This document shows positions 37,400-50,156 of a DNA stretch of 64,000 nucleotides, piece by piece. Below the pieces are notes generated by a model. It was not told the origin of the DNA, did no database searches, and saw only the letters and a program-made list of their open reading frames with translations. A program made the position numbers and the translations under genes. The DNA comes from Silurus meridionalis (Eukaryota > Chordata > Actinopteri > Siluriformes > Siluridae), in NCBI RefSeq assembly GCF_014805685.1, contig NC_060906.1, positions 17,550,664-17,614,663 on the forward strand. Reading direction: 5' to 3'. Each line of letters opens with the position of its first letter. The first letter of the stretch is position 1.

Positions 37400-38340
37400 A
37401 CATATTTCTTTTTCTTCTTCTTGTTCATCTTGTTCTTCTTGCTCTTCTTCTTCTTCTTCTTTCGGCTTCTCCCATTAGGGGTCACCACAGTGGATCATCC
37501 GTCTTTATACCCCCTGTCCTCTACATCTGCCTCTTTCAACCAAACTACATGCATGTCTTTCCTCACCACATTCATAAACCTCCTCTTTGGCCTTCCTCTT
37601 CTCCTCCTTCCTGGTGGCTCCATCCTTAGCATTCTCTAACCGATATACCCCATGTCCCTCCTTTGAACATATCCAAACCATCTGAATCGTGCCTCCCTCA
37701 CTTTGTCTCCAAAAACCTCCTACATGCGCTGTCCCTCTAATAAACTAATTTCTATTCTATTTCTATTCCTGAACTCCTCCACCTTCTCCACCTCTTCTCC
37801 CTGCAACCGCATCACTTCACTGCCCTCCCTCTCATTCACACACATGAACTCTGTCTTACTCCTTCTGACTTTCATTCCCCTTCTCTCCAGCGCGTCCCTC
37901 CACCTCTCCAAGCTCTTCTCAACCTGCTCCCTACTCTCACCACAAATAATAATATCATCCGCAAACATCATAGTCCACGGAGACTCTTGTCTGACCTCGT
38001 CCATCAATCTGTCCATCACCACTGCAAACAGGAAGGGCTCAGATCCGATCATTGATGCAGTCCAACCTCCACCTTGAACCAGTCTGTTGTTCCTACTGCA
38101 CACTTCACTGCTGTCACACTGTCCTCACACATGTCCTGCACCACCCTCACATACTTCTCTGACACACCTGATTTCCTCATACAATACCACAACTCCTCTC
38201 TCGGCACTCTGTTGTACACTTTCTCTAAATCCACAAACACACAATGCAACTCCTTCTGACATTCTCTATACTTCTCCATCAACAATCTGACATATATTTC
38301 TATATCTGAGAAATCCAAACATGAACATGTATGCAATATA
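37400..38340 (-). mobile_element. RTE-type LINE, RT C-terminal half with 3' tail
   Basis: On the minus strand, 38336-38049 encodes RT palm sequence (ELHCVFVDLEKVYNRVPRE, first catalytic Asp region). After a frameshift, 38040-37720 encodes TMMFADDIIICGESREQVE, the FADD catalytic box of RTE elements, and a following ALERRGMKVRRSKTEFMCV block. The element ends at about 37500-37400 with a gatccactgtggtgacccctaatgg-like 3' UTR and an (AAG)n-rich tail. It is 5'-truncated and frameshifted, so inactive. The same 3' tail recurs at 50157 and 60893. Confidence 0.85.
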
Positions 38341-38984
38341 TCTGCTTTGCATATATTGCAATAAATCAGATTTTCATATGGGACATATATATATCCACGG
38401 AGCTAAGAGACAGATGTATGAGAAACTGAAATTCTAGAACTTTAACTCAGGATCGAAGAGATATGACTTTAAAAAACTTTTGAACTTTAAACTATTGAGC
38501 TCCTGTATACCAGATGTTGTTTGAGCTGTGAATCATCCTAAACACACAGTGGGACTGATAAGGTAGCATGCATTATTGCTGTGTGTCTATTCCCAAACAT
38601 CATTGCTGGGTCCAGCATCCAGCTAACAGCATAATTGTAATTAGAATTTCACCCAGATGAAAGTGTAAAGTGTGATTGACACAGAGACTGCAAAGAAAAG
38701 AACAGATAACTGTTTTTTTCACTAATACAATTGTCAATGAAAACTTTACATTTGCTCCTGTGCCTGACAGAATTTTAGCAGTTTAATTTACACTAATATT
38801 ACAATGTCAGGTTTTACCCCAGTTGTGTGTGGGTTACCTTAAACCAGGGAATAAGGTTCAACTACATTTATAATTTGCATATCATTTTAAATATATAAAC
38901 AACTACTGTGACTTCTTGTTAAGACCCTTAACTGTCTTTTTTGCAGTAGCAACATTCTCTAAAATCTGCTTATGTGTTTTCCTG

Positions 38985-39204
38985 TGCAGCAAAGGACACT
39001 CCTAGTTGTGTTTGTTTTTTTCTTTAAGCAGACTTCAGTAGGAGGTGTGACCATTGGCCTGTGGCCTTTTCGTTTCAGTGCTTACCATTGGTTGTTCTCA
39101 AACCTGCAGCCAATTTAAACTCAGACGTTACTCTGAGACCCCTCTCACAACACACACACTTCAGATAGTGAGGAAGTGTGTAGCAGGAGAGATAGGGTTG
39201 AAGC
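38985..39204 (+). promoter_or_regulatory. Putative rhag promoter and 5' UTR with CCAAT and GATA motifs
   Basis: The 220 bases before the rhag start contain two inverted CCAAT boxes (ccattgg at 39051 and 39085), one direct ccaat (39110) and a CACC-like element in reverse (ggtgtg near 39043). There are also two agatag GATA-factor motifs (39163 and 39190). CCAAT, CACC and GATA are the usual make-up of erythroid promoters, which suits a red-cell gene. The transcription start is not determined; the two GATA sites may lie in the 5' UTR. Confidence 0.45.
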
Positions 39205-39225
39205 ATGCCAGCGTATTCAACCAAC

Positions 39226-39912
39226 ATGAGGCTGAAGTTTCCAATTGTGGCCTTGCTGCTAGAGATCATCACCATCTGCCTGTACGCCGTATTTGTGACA
39301 TACGATGTTGGACATGGCCATTCTTCAGCTCATCATGGCTCTAAAAATGAAACTGAATCAAACCCAGTGGCTCTCTACCCTAGTAAGTAAAATATGCATA
39401 CTGAATTGTATACTGAAAAACAATTGTATACTGCATCTGAAAGATCATTATAGTGATGTAGAGGTAAAAATGCAGATTATTAGATTGCATTGATACAGCA
39501 TTAAACAAATAAAACATTTAATATATAATCAGTACAAAAGTCATTATCAGGCACTGATTTTCTGTCACCTTCCTGAAAGTAATATACTGCATTAAATATA
39601 GCATTAGTCAAAAGACATATATGTTGCATTATGAATATATGTTTTTATATATGGTTTATATCCATAAATGCAATGATGTTATCTTGACATTATCTTTATT
39701 TAAACTAAAATTAATATCAAGTTCATCAAAAGTAAAATAGTAAATTAACAGACTATAAACCAGATTATTTTATTGCAGCCACCTTATAGCAGATGAGAAA
39801 GGAAAAGTTTTTTTGTGGGAGGTTTGGAGGATTAATAACATCTAACATTATCCACAATAGTGTAATTGCTTTTATGAAAAAAAAAATCTATTTCATAAAC
39901 TTTTTAATCATT

Positions 39913-39953
<41 letters not shown>

Positions 39954-42900
39954 GGCTTTCAGATAATTGGTATATATGTTTTTTACCCATTGTGTGATTC
40001 AGCAAGCTGTGTGCTTGTAGTGCAGTAGTTTACAGATCTCCAATCCGTAAATGCATGAGGTCATTAAAGGTCAAGTGCAGGTCAGCATAGAGAGCAGATG
40101 GAGATGATGAAGAATTAACGGTCATGTTCACACGCAAACCTCAAGAATTCACATGAGACGCTGTGAAAGGGGATTATGGGGGAGATGGAAGGAAAGACTG
40201 AGAGAGAGAAAGAGAGACAGAGAGAGAGAGAGGGCAGAATATAAATTCACTGGATTTTACCACCACAATTTACTACTTTTGAGGTTTATTTTATGACTGC
40301 CATCTTCTCATGCCAATTTATCATCTTGTTAAAAAAAAGGATTGGTGAGATAAGAAAAAAAAAGAAAAATGACAATCATAAAGACAGAGAAATAAAAAGA
40401 GAAAGTGAGTGAAAAGAATAAGAGAAAAATGAGAGGAATGAAAACAAGAAGAAAAAGCAGAAAATAAGTGTTTGTGTGAGGAAGGCAAAAGAGGGGAGGA
40501 TATAAAAGAGGAAAAAAGAAATGAAACACGGAATGAGAGAATTAAACTTAAAAAAAAATTATATATGTAAAGAAGTATAGAGTAGTAGTAGTAGTAGTAG
40601 TAAGTTAAAGTATTTTTTGTCCAGCTATTATTTGGGCCGTTTCAGACCGTTTTTTTTTTTTATCTCCACCGTGCAGTAACAGCTTTAAGGGTGGGAATGG
40701 TGTGAGAGAGTGAGATATCGTCTACACCACATCTGAGCCCCAAACTTTTCATTCCAGTAGTAATTTATTATTATGTCATCTCATATTAGTCCAATATAAG
40801 ATTATATATTTACAAAATGTATAAAATATAGCACAACTACATTATAGTAACACATTGAGTGTACCTATAATGATGTCTCATATACAAATCAGATCATCAG
40901 AATCACCACAATATTGTGATAAATCTATGCATGTATATTATCGAATATAGCAGAAAACGAGTAACACACTGGTTCATGAATAACCTTCTCATCAGTCTTT
41001 AACTTTATTTGAATACAAATCTTGAAATTAATCAACCATACCTTAGTAGGAAAAAGGAAGGGGCCTGGGAGGGTGGGGTGGCAAATGGAGAAAGGAGCCA
41101 GATGTTAGAGCAGTCTGGGAAAATCTTAGAGATCCATCTCTTTGGACTGAGGTCAAATGTAGCATGATTGCAGTTTCAAAAACATAAAAACATAGGAATG
41201 TGGCTTAGAAAAAAAGCACACACCCATACAATGATAAGCGTTGTCATCGAGCATCAAATTAGTGCTGATAGAGGGTAATTGAGTTGCTCTGCAGCGGCAA
41301 AAGAAACCTTCCCATTTGGCAACAAGTAAAGCCTTTGAGGTTTGTATCAAGAGTATCAGGAGTATTATGCATGATGGGCAGCACATAAAAGACTCTAAAG
41401 TATACTGAAGGTCTTAGAGTCCCATGCTAGTTCTTGATTGTTATTTTTTCCACACTGAATGAGCCTAATCGAAGTGTTTCGAAGTGCATATTTTATTATC
41501 TGCTACCGAATTAATACAAACATTTTATCACAATAAGACTGATTTAATCTAGGCTAGCTATGATTAGAATTTGGGATTTCATTGTATACCACTTTGTAAA
41601 AACCCCTGTCAAATCAAGCTGTGAATTCTTGGTTAAAGAATATGTGCTGTATGTACATCATGCAGTGTGTTTTTGCATTTGGTTCAATAATTGATTCCAG
41701 CTGCACTTTTTTCCTTAATAGTTTCTTTTCATTTGCTAGCCATCATAGGTGATGTTTGATCCTTGGTCCAGCTGCATGAATTGAAAAAAAAGGCAGATTT
41801 TCTTTTTTATGAATGCTAAACAATGTGCAATCATTTAATAGACATTTTTAAAAGTCACTCTACAGTAGATGCTGCAAATGTAAATGTAAGCCTACACATT
41901 GACAGCCTACACATTGCCAGTACATCACAGGGCCTGCACATTCTTACATTCACTGAAATGGGAAGAAATTTGACAACCCAGAAGAAACCTGAATGGACAT
42001 GGAGAGAACCTGAAAAACACTGTATGCATTAACCAGAGCGAGTGCCGCCGAAAAAACTGCATTAATAATAATAATGATGATGATCATTATTGTTATTATG
42101 ATTATTATTATTTATGTATTTATTATTAGTATATTAAATTAGAATTATTTACTAAATAAATAATGATAATGCGTTTTTTTTTTTATTTATAATAATATCA
42201 TTACTGATTTAATTTGCTAACTCTTCATACAGACCCCCAAAAAAATAATGTACATCAAGGATCTAGTATATCTAGTTCAGTACTGGTATCAGTACTGCTC
42301 CAGTCAATGTGCATCAGACAGACCAGTTAATTAGCTTTGAAAGGCTCTTTAGGGTGGCACCAACCTATAGAGATCTCCTTAATATCTTGTGTTTACGATA
42401 AGATGCCTGAAGCCGTCTTTTTTCCTGTTTAGTCTGTGTCATTATCTTAGCATAAACACCCCAAGCAGTTAGCCATGGCCCAGAAGGAGCAGTCTTAGCA
42501 AGTCCCAAGTACTACATGTTCTGATGATTTTAATTATCTTCAATAACCACTTTATCCTGACCGCAGTCGTTGTTTAACACACTACCGAAGCTTACATAGT
42601 CTACCACAAGAATTTAAGCCCACATGATTCATTAATTTTGGAACATTAAAGTAACCCATGACATTATTTTTAAGTTCCTGCAAGACGTTTATGACTGGCA
42701 GTGAAAATAATTGTTAAATGAATAATTTAACTATGGTACAATTTGCTTTCACTAAGCTGATGTGTTCTGATTGCTGATTTCAAAATGTCACAATACTCTT
42801 TGATCCTGGACAGACTTACCAGATGTGCAACCCAAAGTACAAACTCTGATTACATGCTGAGTTTAATGGCTTCCTCCAGTAGAAAGCAAATGGAAGGGTT

Positions 42901-45010
42901 GAATGGATTTCAAAGTAAGCAGGCCAGCTATATATGTTCCCGCAACACCACACCTCAGACATACCTTTAGATTTCATTGTTTGGTGTCAGTCTCTGGGGA
43001 TCTGATTTTATAGCTTGTTATCCAAAGAAGTTGCTTTGAAGACTTGTGCACACAGTACACTGGATTTAGTCAATTCGGTAAGGTGACATGATGGTTATTA
43101 TGGTTTGACCACACAATAAAATACTCTTGCAATGCTTAACGCAGGGCAGATAATACAAATATTATTGAAGAGAGATGCATCATTTAAAAAGAGATATATT
43201 AAATTGTGGCCATTAGAACACTGAAATAAAATCATTTTATTATATACAGTATTTATATTTTTAGTCCAGTCGCCTTCCAGGTCAAATTCTGAAATAATAA
43301 TAAAATAATTATCTATGATGCTTTCAATTACATTAAACCAGGGGGTCATTATTCTCATTCATGACCACAATTTTGGTTTATTTTTCCACAACAATAAAAA
43401 CATTGGTTCATTATATAATTAGTGTTTGAGTTATATAAATATAAAATAATATTTAGTTGTCACACCTGATATACATTGGAGACTCTGTTGTATTCAGTAC
43501 TAAAAATTTGAATATAATTTAAAGCAAAGAAAAAATAAATTTTGTCATTTCTACAGACGTTACTGATTGCTTCTTTCTCTAATGAGTCTAAATGAGCTTC
43601 AATTGACCAAGAGCAGACTGAGTGTTATTTCACCTGTTTAATTTGCCTTTCTATTTTCTACTTTTTTTAGTGTTTCAGGATGTTCATGTGATGATCTTCA
43701 TCGGTTTTGGGTTCCTAATGACCTTTCTGAAGAGATACGGCTTCAGCAGTGTAGGCCTCAACCTGCTGCTTGCCGCCTTTGGCCTTCAATGGGGTTTACT
43801 GCTGCAAAATATATGGCACATGGAAGATGGAAAAATCAGGGTTTCAATCACAAGGTAAATTCATCTCTACAGCAGTATATAGTATTAAATTGACTGAGGT
43901 TTTACACTAAACTGAAATAAATATGCCTTTATTTTCCTGTCTTCCTCTTTCTCTCCAGCATGATTAATGCAGATTTTAGCACAGCAACGGTGCTGATCTC
44001 ATTTGGTGCAGTTCTGGGGAAAACAAGCCCAGTACAGCTACTCATCATGACCCTGCTGGAAATCACCATATTCAGCCTTAATGAACACGTTGTTGTTGAA
44101 CTGTTGGAAGTAGGAATGAAAACAATTATTCATCCATTCATTGTGACAAGTTGAAGTTTTTTTTTTATCCAAGTTTTATTATCCTTTGTACACGTTTATG
44201 TGAGGTATAAGAATCAATATGAAACAGTGAGACTGGACATATCTGAAGGCAGAAAGTAAGAGATATCTAGAAATCTAGAAGTCAAGTCATGTGTGGACTT
44301 CTCTCAGGTTGGATTGAAATGTTTTACTACTCATCCATGTAGCTTCTTCAGACTGAAGAAGCTGCTCAGTTTAGTAGGGAAACCTTGCACAGGCTGTTGG
44401 AGAAGTTGTTGGAGAAGCTGCTGAAGAAGCTGGTCAGATGAGTAGTGAAACGTTTCTATCTAAGGTACCCCTATGGTACTTTAGTGAATTTATCTAGACA
44501 TTAGGCCAGTAAGTTGGTTCCTTTTTAATGCATATGCAACAGAAAATGGGAAGTAATGGACATGAATGCTTTATTTATTTATCACTTGAAATGAATAATA
44601 CAATAATGTGTTTTTAAAAATGTATATGAAATTTGTTTGACATTTATTAGATATTATTTTAACTGGGGAAGACGTTACTTACTGACTACTTAATGACTAC
44701 TTAAACTCAGACAAAAATTTTTCTTTGTGTCCAGGCATCTGATGTTGGCGCTTCCATGACCATCCACGCGTTTGGAGCTTACTTTGGTCTCGCTGTTGCT
44801 CGTATGCTTTATCGCCCAGGTCTTCGCAATGGCCACGACAATGAGGGATCTGTTTATCACTCTGATCTATTCGCAATGATTGGTACATCTTTACACACAA
44901 TTACACAAAACACAATTAGCATTTTATGGGAAGATTGTAACTACATTACAATATCTGTTTTATGCACTTTCACATCATTTATGTTGTTATAAATATGAAT
45001 ATACACATAT

Positions 45011-45083
<73 letters not shown>

Positions 45084-45098
45084 CATACATACATACAT

Positions 45099-45149
<51 letters not shown>

Positions 45150-47073
45150 GATTTGTTAAATTAAACAGAGTGTATGTGCTGTATGTTTCCTGTCTATAGG
45201 TACTGTGTATCTGTGGATGTTCTGGCCAAGTTTTAACTCTGCTATTGCCGAAACTGTACCAGAGCAGCTTACTGCCATCATCAATACTTATTTTTCCCTG
45301 GCTGCCTGTGCACTCGCTGCCTATGCTACATCAAGCTTGGTGGAGAAGAAAGGCAAATTGGACATGGTGAGACAAAAACAAAAGCTAGTCATTTTTTGTA
45401 ATTAGTTTTAGTACTTTTAAACCTAAACTAAAGCAATTAAATAAAATGCTATTGGTGAGATTGAAATCAAACTTTAATTCAACTGAACTGAATTCTTAAA
45501 TTGTCTGTATATATGAATTATCAATGAGTGAACCATGTGAGTTTGACAAGTAAATATTAAACTTAGACTTTGAGTTAATCTATTTCTTTCACACTACTTA
45601 TGTAATCCACAAAACAGCTCAGCCAATCAATGAAAAACAAAACCCAAACAGGCAGTGTATAAACTCTTTGCATTACCCATTAGTCCTTAAGAATTAGTCA
45701 CGATTAAAATATAAAATGTTGTTAAGCTAAAGTTAGCTAAAATGCTAAAAATCTAATAAAGTTTTCTTTTACAGGTTCACATCCAGAATGCAACTCTGGC
45801 CGGTGGTGTTGCCGTAGGAACGTGTGCTGATATGAACATTGCACCATTTGGAGCCATGTTGATCGGCGTCACTGCCGGAATCATCTCTACTCTCGGCTTC
45901 AAATTCCTGACTGTAAGCACTGAAATGCACATAAACTATACACCCTGTTTGAACAGGCAAACATTTAGTGCACATACTAGCTCATGGTAAAAACATAAAA
46001 CATGTATTTAGTCACTAATAAACTCAATATCTTGTTTATTTTTTCTGTAGCCCATTCTTGCATCAAACCTGGGAATTCAGGATACATGTGGAGTTCATAA
46101 CCTCCATGGCATGCCTGGGATTTTGGGTGGTCTGGCTGGGATCATAGCAGCAGCACTGGGCAGAAAATCTGGGTAAGACCAGAACACAAACACAGTGTTT
46201 TGCAAACTGTACAGAAAGAAACACAAATGGTGGTCACACTGGATGGTCACACTGGACATGAGTTACCACTACTGAATAATTACTTCATAATCATTAATTA
46301 ATATATTTTTTTTCTCTCAGAAAAAGGAGAACAGAGCTTACATTCTTTATATCTCTTTCAATGTATATTAGAAATAGTTTGGAGTATAATTATATTTGTA
46401 TATACATTTCTAGCATTAGTCCTGGTATTCAAGCTGCTGCTTTAGCGTCATCTCTTGGTTTCGCCCTTGTTGGTGGAGCCATCACAGGTGCGTGCACATG
46501 GTATTATTATACATCCATTTTTTATTTTTAGTATTGTTAATATATAATTGTGTATTATATTGTGTACTGTGATATGGTGCTACAGGTCTTTTATTGAAAC
46601 TGCCATTTTGGGGACAGCCACCTGATCAGAACTGCTTTGACGACTCTCTCTACTGGGAGGTGAGCAAGTCAAAAACTGACTGGTTATTGTATTTATGAAT
46701 ATGAAAGATGATCAAAGTGATGACATGTTGTTCCCAAAATTATATGGGTTTCCTCTGGATGCTCAGGTTTTTTCCTGGCTCCAAAAGAAAAGTGGCTAGA
46801 TTAGCTGCTTTAAATAAGTGTGTAAATAGGGCTTTTCCATCTTTATGATATTTGATGGTCACCACATTACAATAGATTATGAACTTTAAAATGTTGTAAA
46901 TGTTGTATTGTCCATCCAGGAAGAGAAAACCTCCAAGCAGAAAACACTGCAGGATTTGTGTGTCTTTGTTCTATTTTGAACTACTCTTTTGTTATCTGCA
47001 GGTACCTGAGGAAGAGGAACCCAGTGAAAGTCTTACTCACACCGATCACTCTAAAAACAAGGCGGAGGCTTAA
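39226..47073 (+). CDS. rhag: Rh-associated glycoprotein (ammonia/CO2 channel), 10 exons
   Basis: Encodes the Amt/Mep/Rh-family channel RhAG, which conducts NH3/NH4+ and probably CO2 across red-cell and gill membranes. Coding exons: 39226-39382, 43671-43854, 43959-44109, 44735-44882, 45200-45366, 45775-45912, 46051-46172, 46414-46487, 46586-46659, 47002-47073. All junctions are GT-AG and frames join without a stop, giving 428 codons (human RHAG about 409). Diagnostic blocks are [73 protein letters not shown] and [11 protein letters not shown]. The pore twin histidines fall at residues 175 ([10 protein letters not shown]) and 334 (NLHG), and the channel aspartate at 167. Residue 41 is an N-glycosylation sequon (NET) in a His-rich first extracellular loop. 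The C-terminal tail is short, acidic and cytoplasmic. I chose the start at 39226 because MRLKFP aligns with the vertebrate N-terminus; an in-frame ATG at 39205 would add seven residues. Intron 1 is 4.3 kb. Confidence 0.95.
39383..43670 (+). other. rhag intron 1 with simple repeats and an old dispersed repeat
   Basis: A 4.3-kb intron. It holds (TG)n at about 39916-39955, an (AG)-rich stretch at 40200-40232, a purine-rich stretch at 40330-40560, and (GTA)n at 40581-40602. A decayed teleost interspersed repeat lies at about 41930-42020 (pattern tacattcactgaaatggg, then gaagaaacctgaatgga, then gagagaacctg). (AAT)-like runs occur at 42062-42200. No exon with coding character was recognised inside it. 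Confidence 0.6.
45007..45146. repeat. Compound microsatellite (CA)n(TA)n(CATA)n(GA)n in rhag intron 4
   Basis: An (AC) start, about 57 bases of (TA)n, a few CATA units, then (GA)n to 45146. It makes up close to half of the 317-bp intron 4. The open frames across it are repeat translations, not protein. Confidence 0.95.
46735..46800 (-). repeat. Decayed teleost interspersed repeat in rhag intron 9
   Basis: Contains gggtttcctctggatgctca followed by ggttttttcctggctcc, resembling the reverse complement of the repeat seen at 41930-42020. Confidence 0.35.
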
Positions 47074-48054
47074 AACTCAGACTTTACGCTCAAATCCAAA
47101 TTCTACAACCAGCTCAGGGAAACTAACCCATGTGTACAAACTTGTTTTCATGTACAAGGACATTTTATCATACATGAGAATTATGTGACTAGGAAAACCA
47201 TTTAAACGTCTCAAAATGATGAAAACACTGATACCCATTGGAGCTTAGTTACATCATGGTGAACTTTCTATTTAACATATGAGAATTGTTCTCATGGATT
47301 GGTGCCTGTTGTCTATCGACAAATTGGCAAGAGGTGTGTTTCCTATGAATACCAGAATGTCCTTGTACATGTCACCTTATCAAAACCTAATCACAGATTC
47401 TGTGCCAAACCATAGATCTCTGGGATTTGAGCTGGTCATGAGTACAGAAGCTAAACAAATGAGCAGCCACTGCTCAGCAATTTAGACATACACACATCTG
47501 TCTTTTCATTCTTTCACTGCACACTTCCATTCAGCAAATACAAGTCATACTGTGATGGAGCTGCATTAACAATATGAATATGATTATGCAGTCAAAAATG
47601 TTTTGAAATGATCATGTTACAAAATATATTCATTACAGATTTGAAAAAAACTTTCCTTAGCTACTTAATATTTCATTACATATATTGTGTTTTATTAATT
47701 TCCTAAGACTGATAGCTTGTGCCTTTCTGAGCCCTGATTGGTCTTTATAAAAACATTTGCATGCTTTACATTTATTTCATTGCTTTACTCTTTATTCCTT
47801 CCCATGTTTGACACAGTCAGTTCTGTTTCCTGCTCTGATTTATGTCAGTTTTATATCTTTATCAGTGATAAAAAAATTATAAAACTGAGTCATGTGAAGT
47901 TAAAAGCAAGCAAGGAACATGTATGCCTGTCTGTTTAGAATCAGATATCATGACATCCCAACAATTTGAATAATAATAATTGTAACTCAGATGTTTGGTC
48001 CTGATTGTACATGAAATTTCACAGACAGGTGACTGACTTATATGATTTAAACAC

Positions 48055-48123
<69 letters not shown>

Positions 48124-48205
48124 TTACTCACCCTTGTTAGGATTTAGGTAGCATCACAAAATATTATTAAGGTTAAGAATATAACAAATATATTTCATTA
48201 ATAAA
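47074..48205 (+). other. Probable rhag 3' UTR to a candidate polyadenylation signal
   Basis: The stop codon ends at 47073. The first AATAAA I can find downstream is at 48200-48205, followed by a T-rich stretch. That would give a 1.1-kb 3' UTR that includes the (TG)n at 48057-48121. Use of a non-canonical nearer signal is equally possible. Confidence 0.35.
48057..48121. repeat. (TG)n microsatellite
   Basis: About 32 uninterrupted TG units. Confidence 0.95.
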
Positions 48206-49498
48206 TGTTTTTATACGGTGTCCCTGAATTACTCTGAGTGGGATGATTTGTGTTCAGTGTTCAATATGGAGCAGAGTACAATGGGATGAAATGTGATGTG
48301 GCCTGATGAAAAAGTTTTGTAATGAACCTGACTGGGAGAGAGTGTGAGGATCCATGAGCAAGACAATTAGTACAAAATCCACAACTTTAATCGGTCCAAG
48401 GATCATAATACACATGAATGCAGATGACTGAAGCCAGGATGAATGAATTGAAGAGAAGCAATACAAAGCAAGTGTTAAACAGAATAAGGTAAATAATGAA
48501 ACAAAAGACTCAGAGGAGGAACAATGGGAGTATCAGCTGAACAGGCGTTTAAGAGAGAGCTGTATGTAGGTGTATTTTGCTTTGTATCTCCACAGAAAAC
48601 AGTACATTTTGATTTCAAGAGTGGTCGGGTTACAGCAAATTGACACCATACTGACACCAGAACAGTCTTCATGACCTAAATCTGCCCCCTGTAAGAGTCA
48701 TAGTTGAAGTAAACACTGTAGTCCATCACAGGTCACCACACAGTATACAGCAGAACTTTCTACAGTATATTTTTCTTTCTGGAAAACAGATTACAGTCAT
48801 GTTACTGAATCTGTGAAAGGCGTCTTCCCCTTTAGAAAACGTATTACATCCCTATTAATAAATGATCAGTTCCCTGTTCGATTTATGTTCATTTTTATAT
48901 CACCAAAAACTTGTTTAAAATTCGTAATTTATCTATTTCTGGACAATAGATGAAAAAATGTAAAAGAAGCAGCTTTTTTATTTTACAACATACATATATC
49001 CGGGAATATCCAACTACAGTGCATATTATATGCATATAATACAATGCATATTGAAGATATTCACAATTTAACACAAGCCCATTTTTTTACCTGGTTTGGG
49101 CTTCAACTGCATGTTAATGAGCAAGATTTTTACTTGTGCATGTACATTACAACACAGTAAAATTCATTCTTCACATATCCCAGCTATCTGGAAGTTGAAT
49201 CATATAAACTGGACTTCTCTCTGGTTAGATTAAATCACATAGTCACAGGGTCAGCCATGATACAGCACTCCTGGAGCACACAGGGTTCAGGGTCTTGCTC
49301 AAAGGTGGCACCTTGGTGATACTTCGGTTAGAATCTCTGTCCTTCTGATCAGTAACCAGGAGCCTCAACCACTGATAATTATTACTAAACCCAGATTTTC
49401 ACAATTCCTTTTATTACTTTATCATTGTGTTGTCATATGCATAACCACACACAGTACATGCAGTGAAATACTTTTTACAACTGGTCCACGACATAAAG
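48206..49498. other. Intergenic DNA downstream of rhag
   Basis: No gene recognised. At about 49255-49375 the sequence (ctcctggagcacac, then gtcttgctcaaaggtggca, then ctctgtccttctgatcagtaacc) resembles a common decayed fish LINE/SINE-type repeat. Confidence 0.4.
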
Positions 49499-49501
49499 TC
49501 A

Positions 49502-49566
<65 letters not shown>
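49502..49566. repeat. (AAT)n microsatellite
   Basis: About 21 uninterrupted AAT units. Confidence 0.95.
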
Positions 49567-49570
<4 letters not shown>

Positions 49571-49672
49571 ATACATGATGACAACAATATAATGACTAGA
49601 ATATGGTTGCAGAAATAAAATAAGATTTACAATAAATATAGAGATGGAAATAGCTCTGACATGTATAACAAT

Positions 49673-49673
<1 letters not shown>

Positions 49674-49708
<35 letters not shown>
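49674..49708. repeat. (AC)n microsatellite
   Basis: About 17 AC units. Confidence 0.9.
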
Positions 49709-49711
<3 letters not shown>

Positions 49712-49948
49712 CACAATGAGAAAATCTACTTTAGATTAGTTATAGTTTAGTTATGAGTCGTTGAGTCGTTCATAGGTTATGTACAAGAAATAAGAATTGA
49801 GCAGTGTAAATCTCTAGACCTATGGACGCCCACAAAAAAGGGTTATTGCTATTATCTCACAATTCTGACTTATTTTTCTTAGAATTGTGAGATATATATA
49901 TAAAAAAAAAAAAACCAGAAATGCGATATATAAACTCAAAATAAGCTT

Positions 49949-49959
49949 GTTTTGTTTTG

Positions 49960-49986
<27 letters not shown>
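49949..49986. repeat. (TTTTG)n minisatellite
   Basis: Seven or more copies of a five-base unit, gtttt. Confidence 0.9.
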
Positions 49987-49991
<5 letters not shown>

Positions 49992-50020
49992 CTGTAGGAA
50001 ACTGGTATCCATACTACACT

Positions 50021-50118
50021 CTTCTAGTCCGAGTCATTCGTTCTTTGATCACGTGACATTATTGTAATTATAATTATGTGAGTCACGTGACAAAATATCT
50101 AACGATACGGACTAGAAG
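50021..50118. repeat. 98-bp imperfect inverted repeat with two CACGTG boxes
   Basis: The outer arms cttctagtccg (50021-50031) and cggactagaag (50108-50118) are perfect complements. Inside, gatcacgtgac and gtcacgtgac are also in inverted arrangement around an AT-rich centre. It could be a small MITE or a regulatory palindrome. No target duplication is obvious. Confidence 0.55.
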
Positions 50119-50156
50119 AAATGGGATGTGAGCTACTCATTCTGTTCATCATCATA

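Noticed and set aside
39226..47073. Rhbg/Rhcg or Rh30-type instead of Rhag
   Set aside because: The [31 protein letters not shown] and DQNC(F/Y)DDS blocks and twin-His numbering agree best with RHAG; Rh30 proteins lack the pore histidines.
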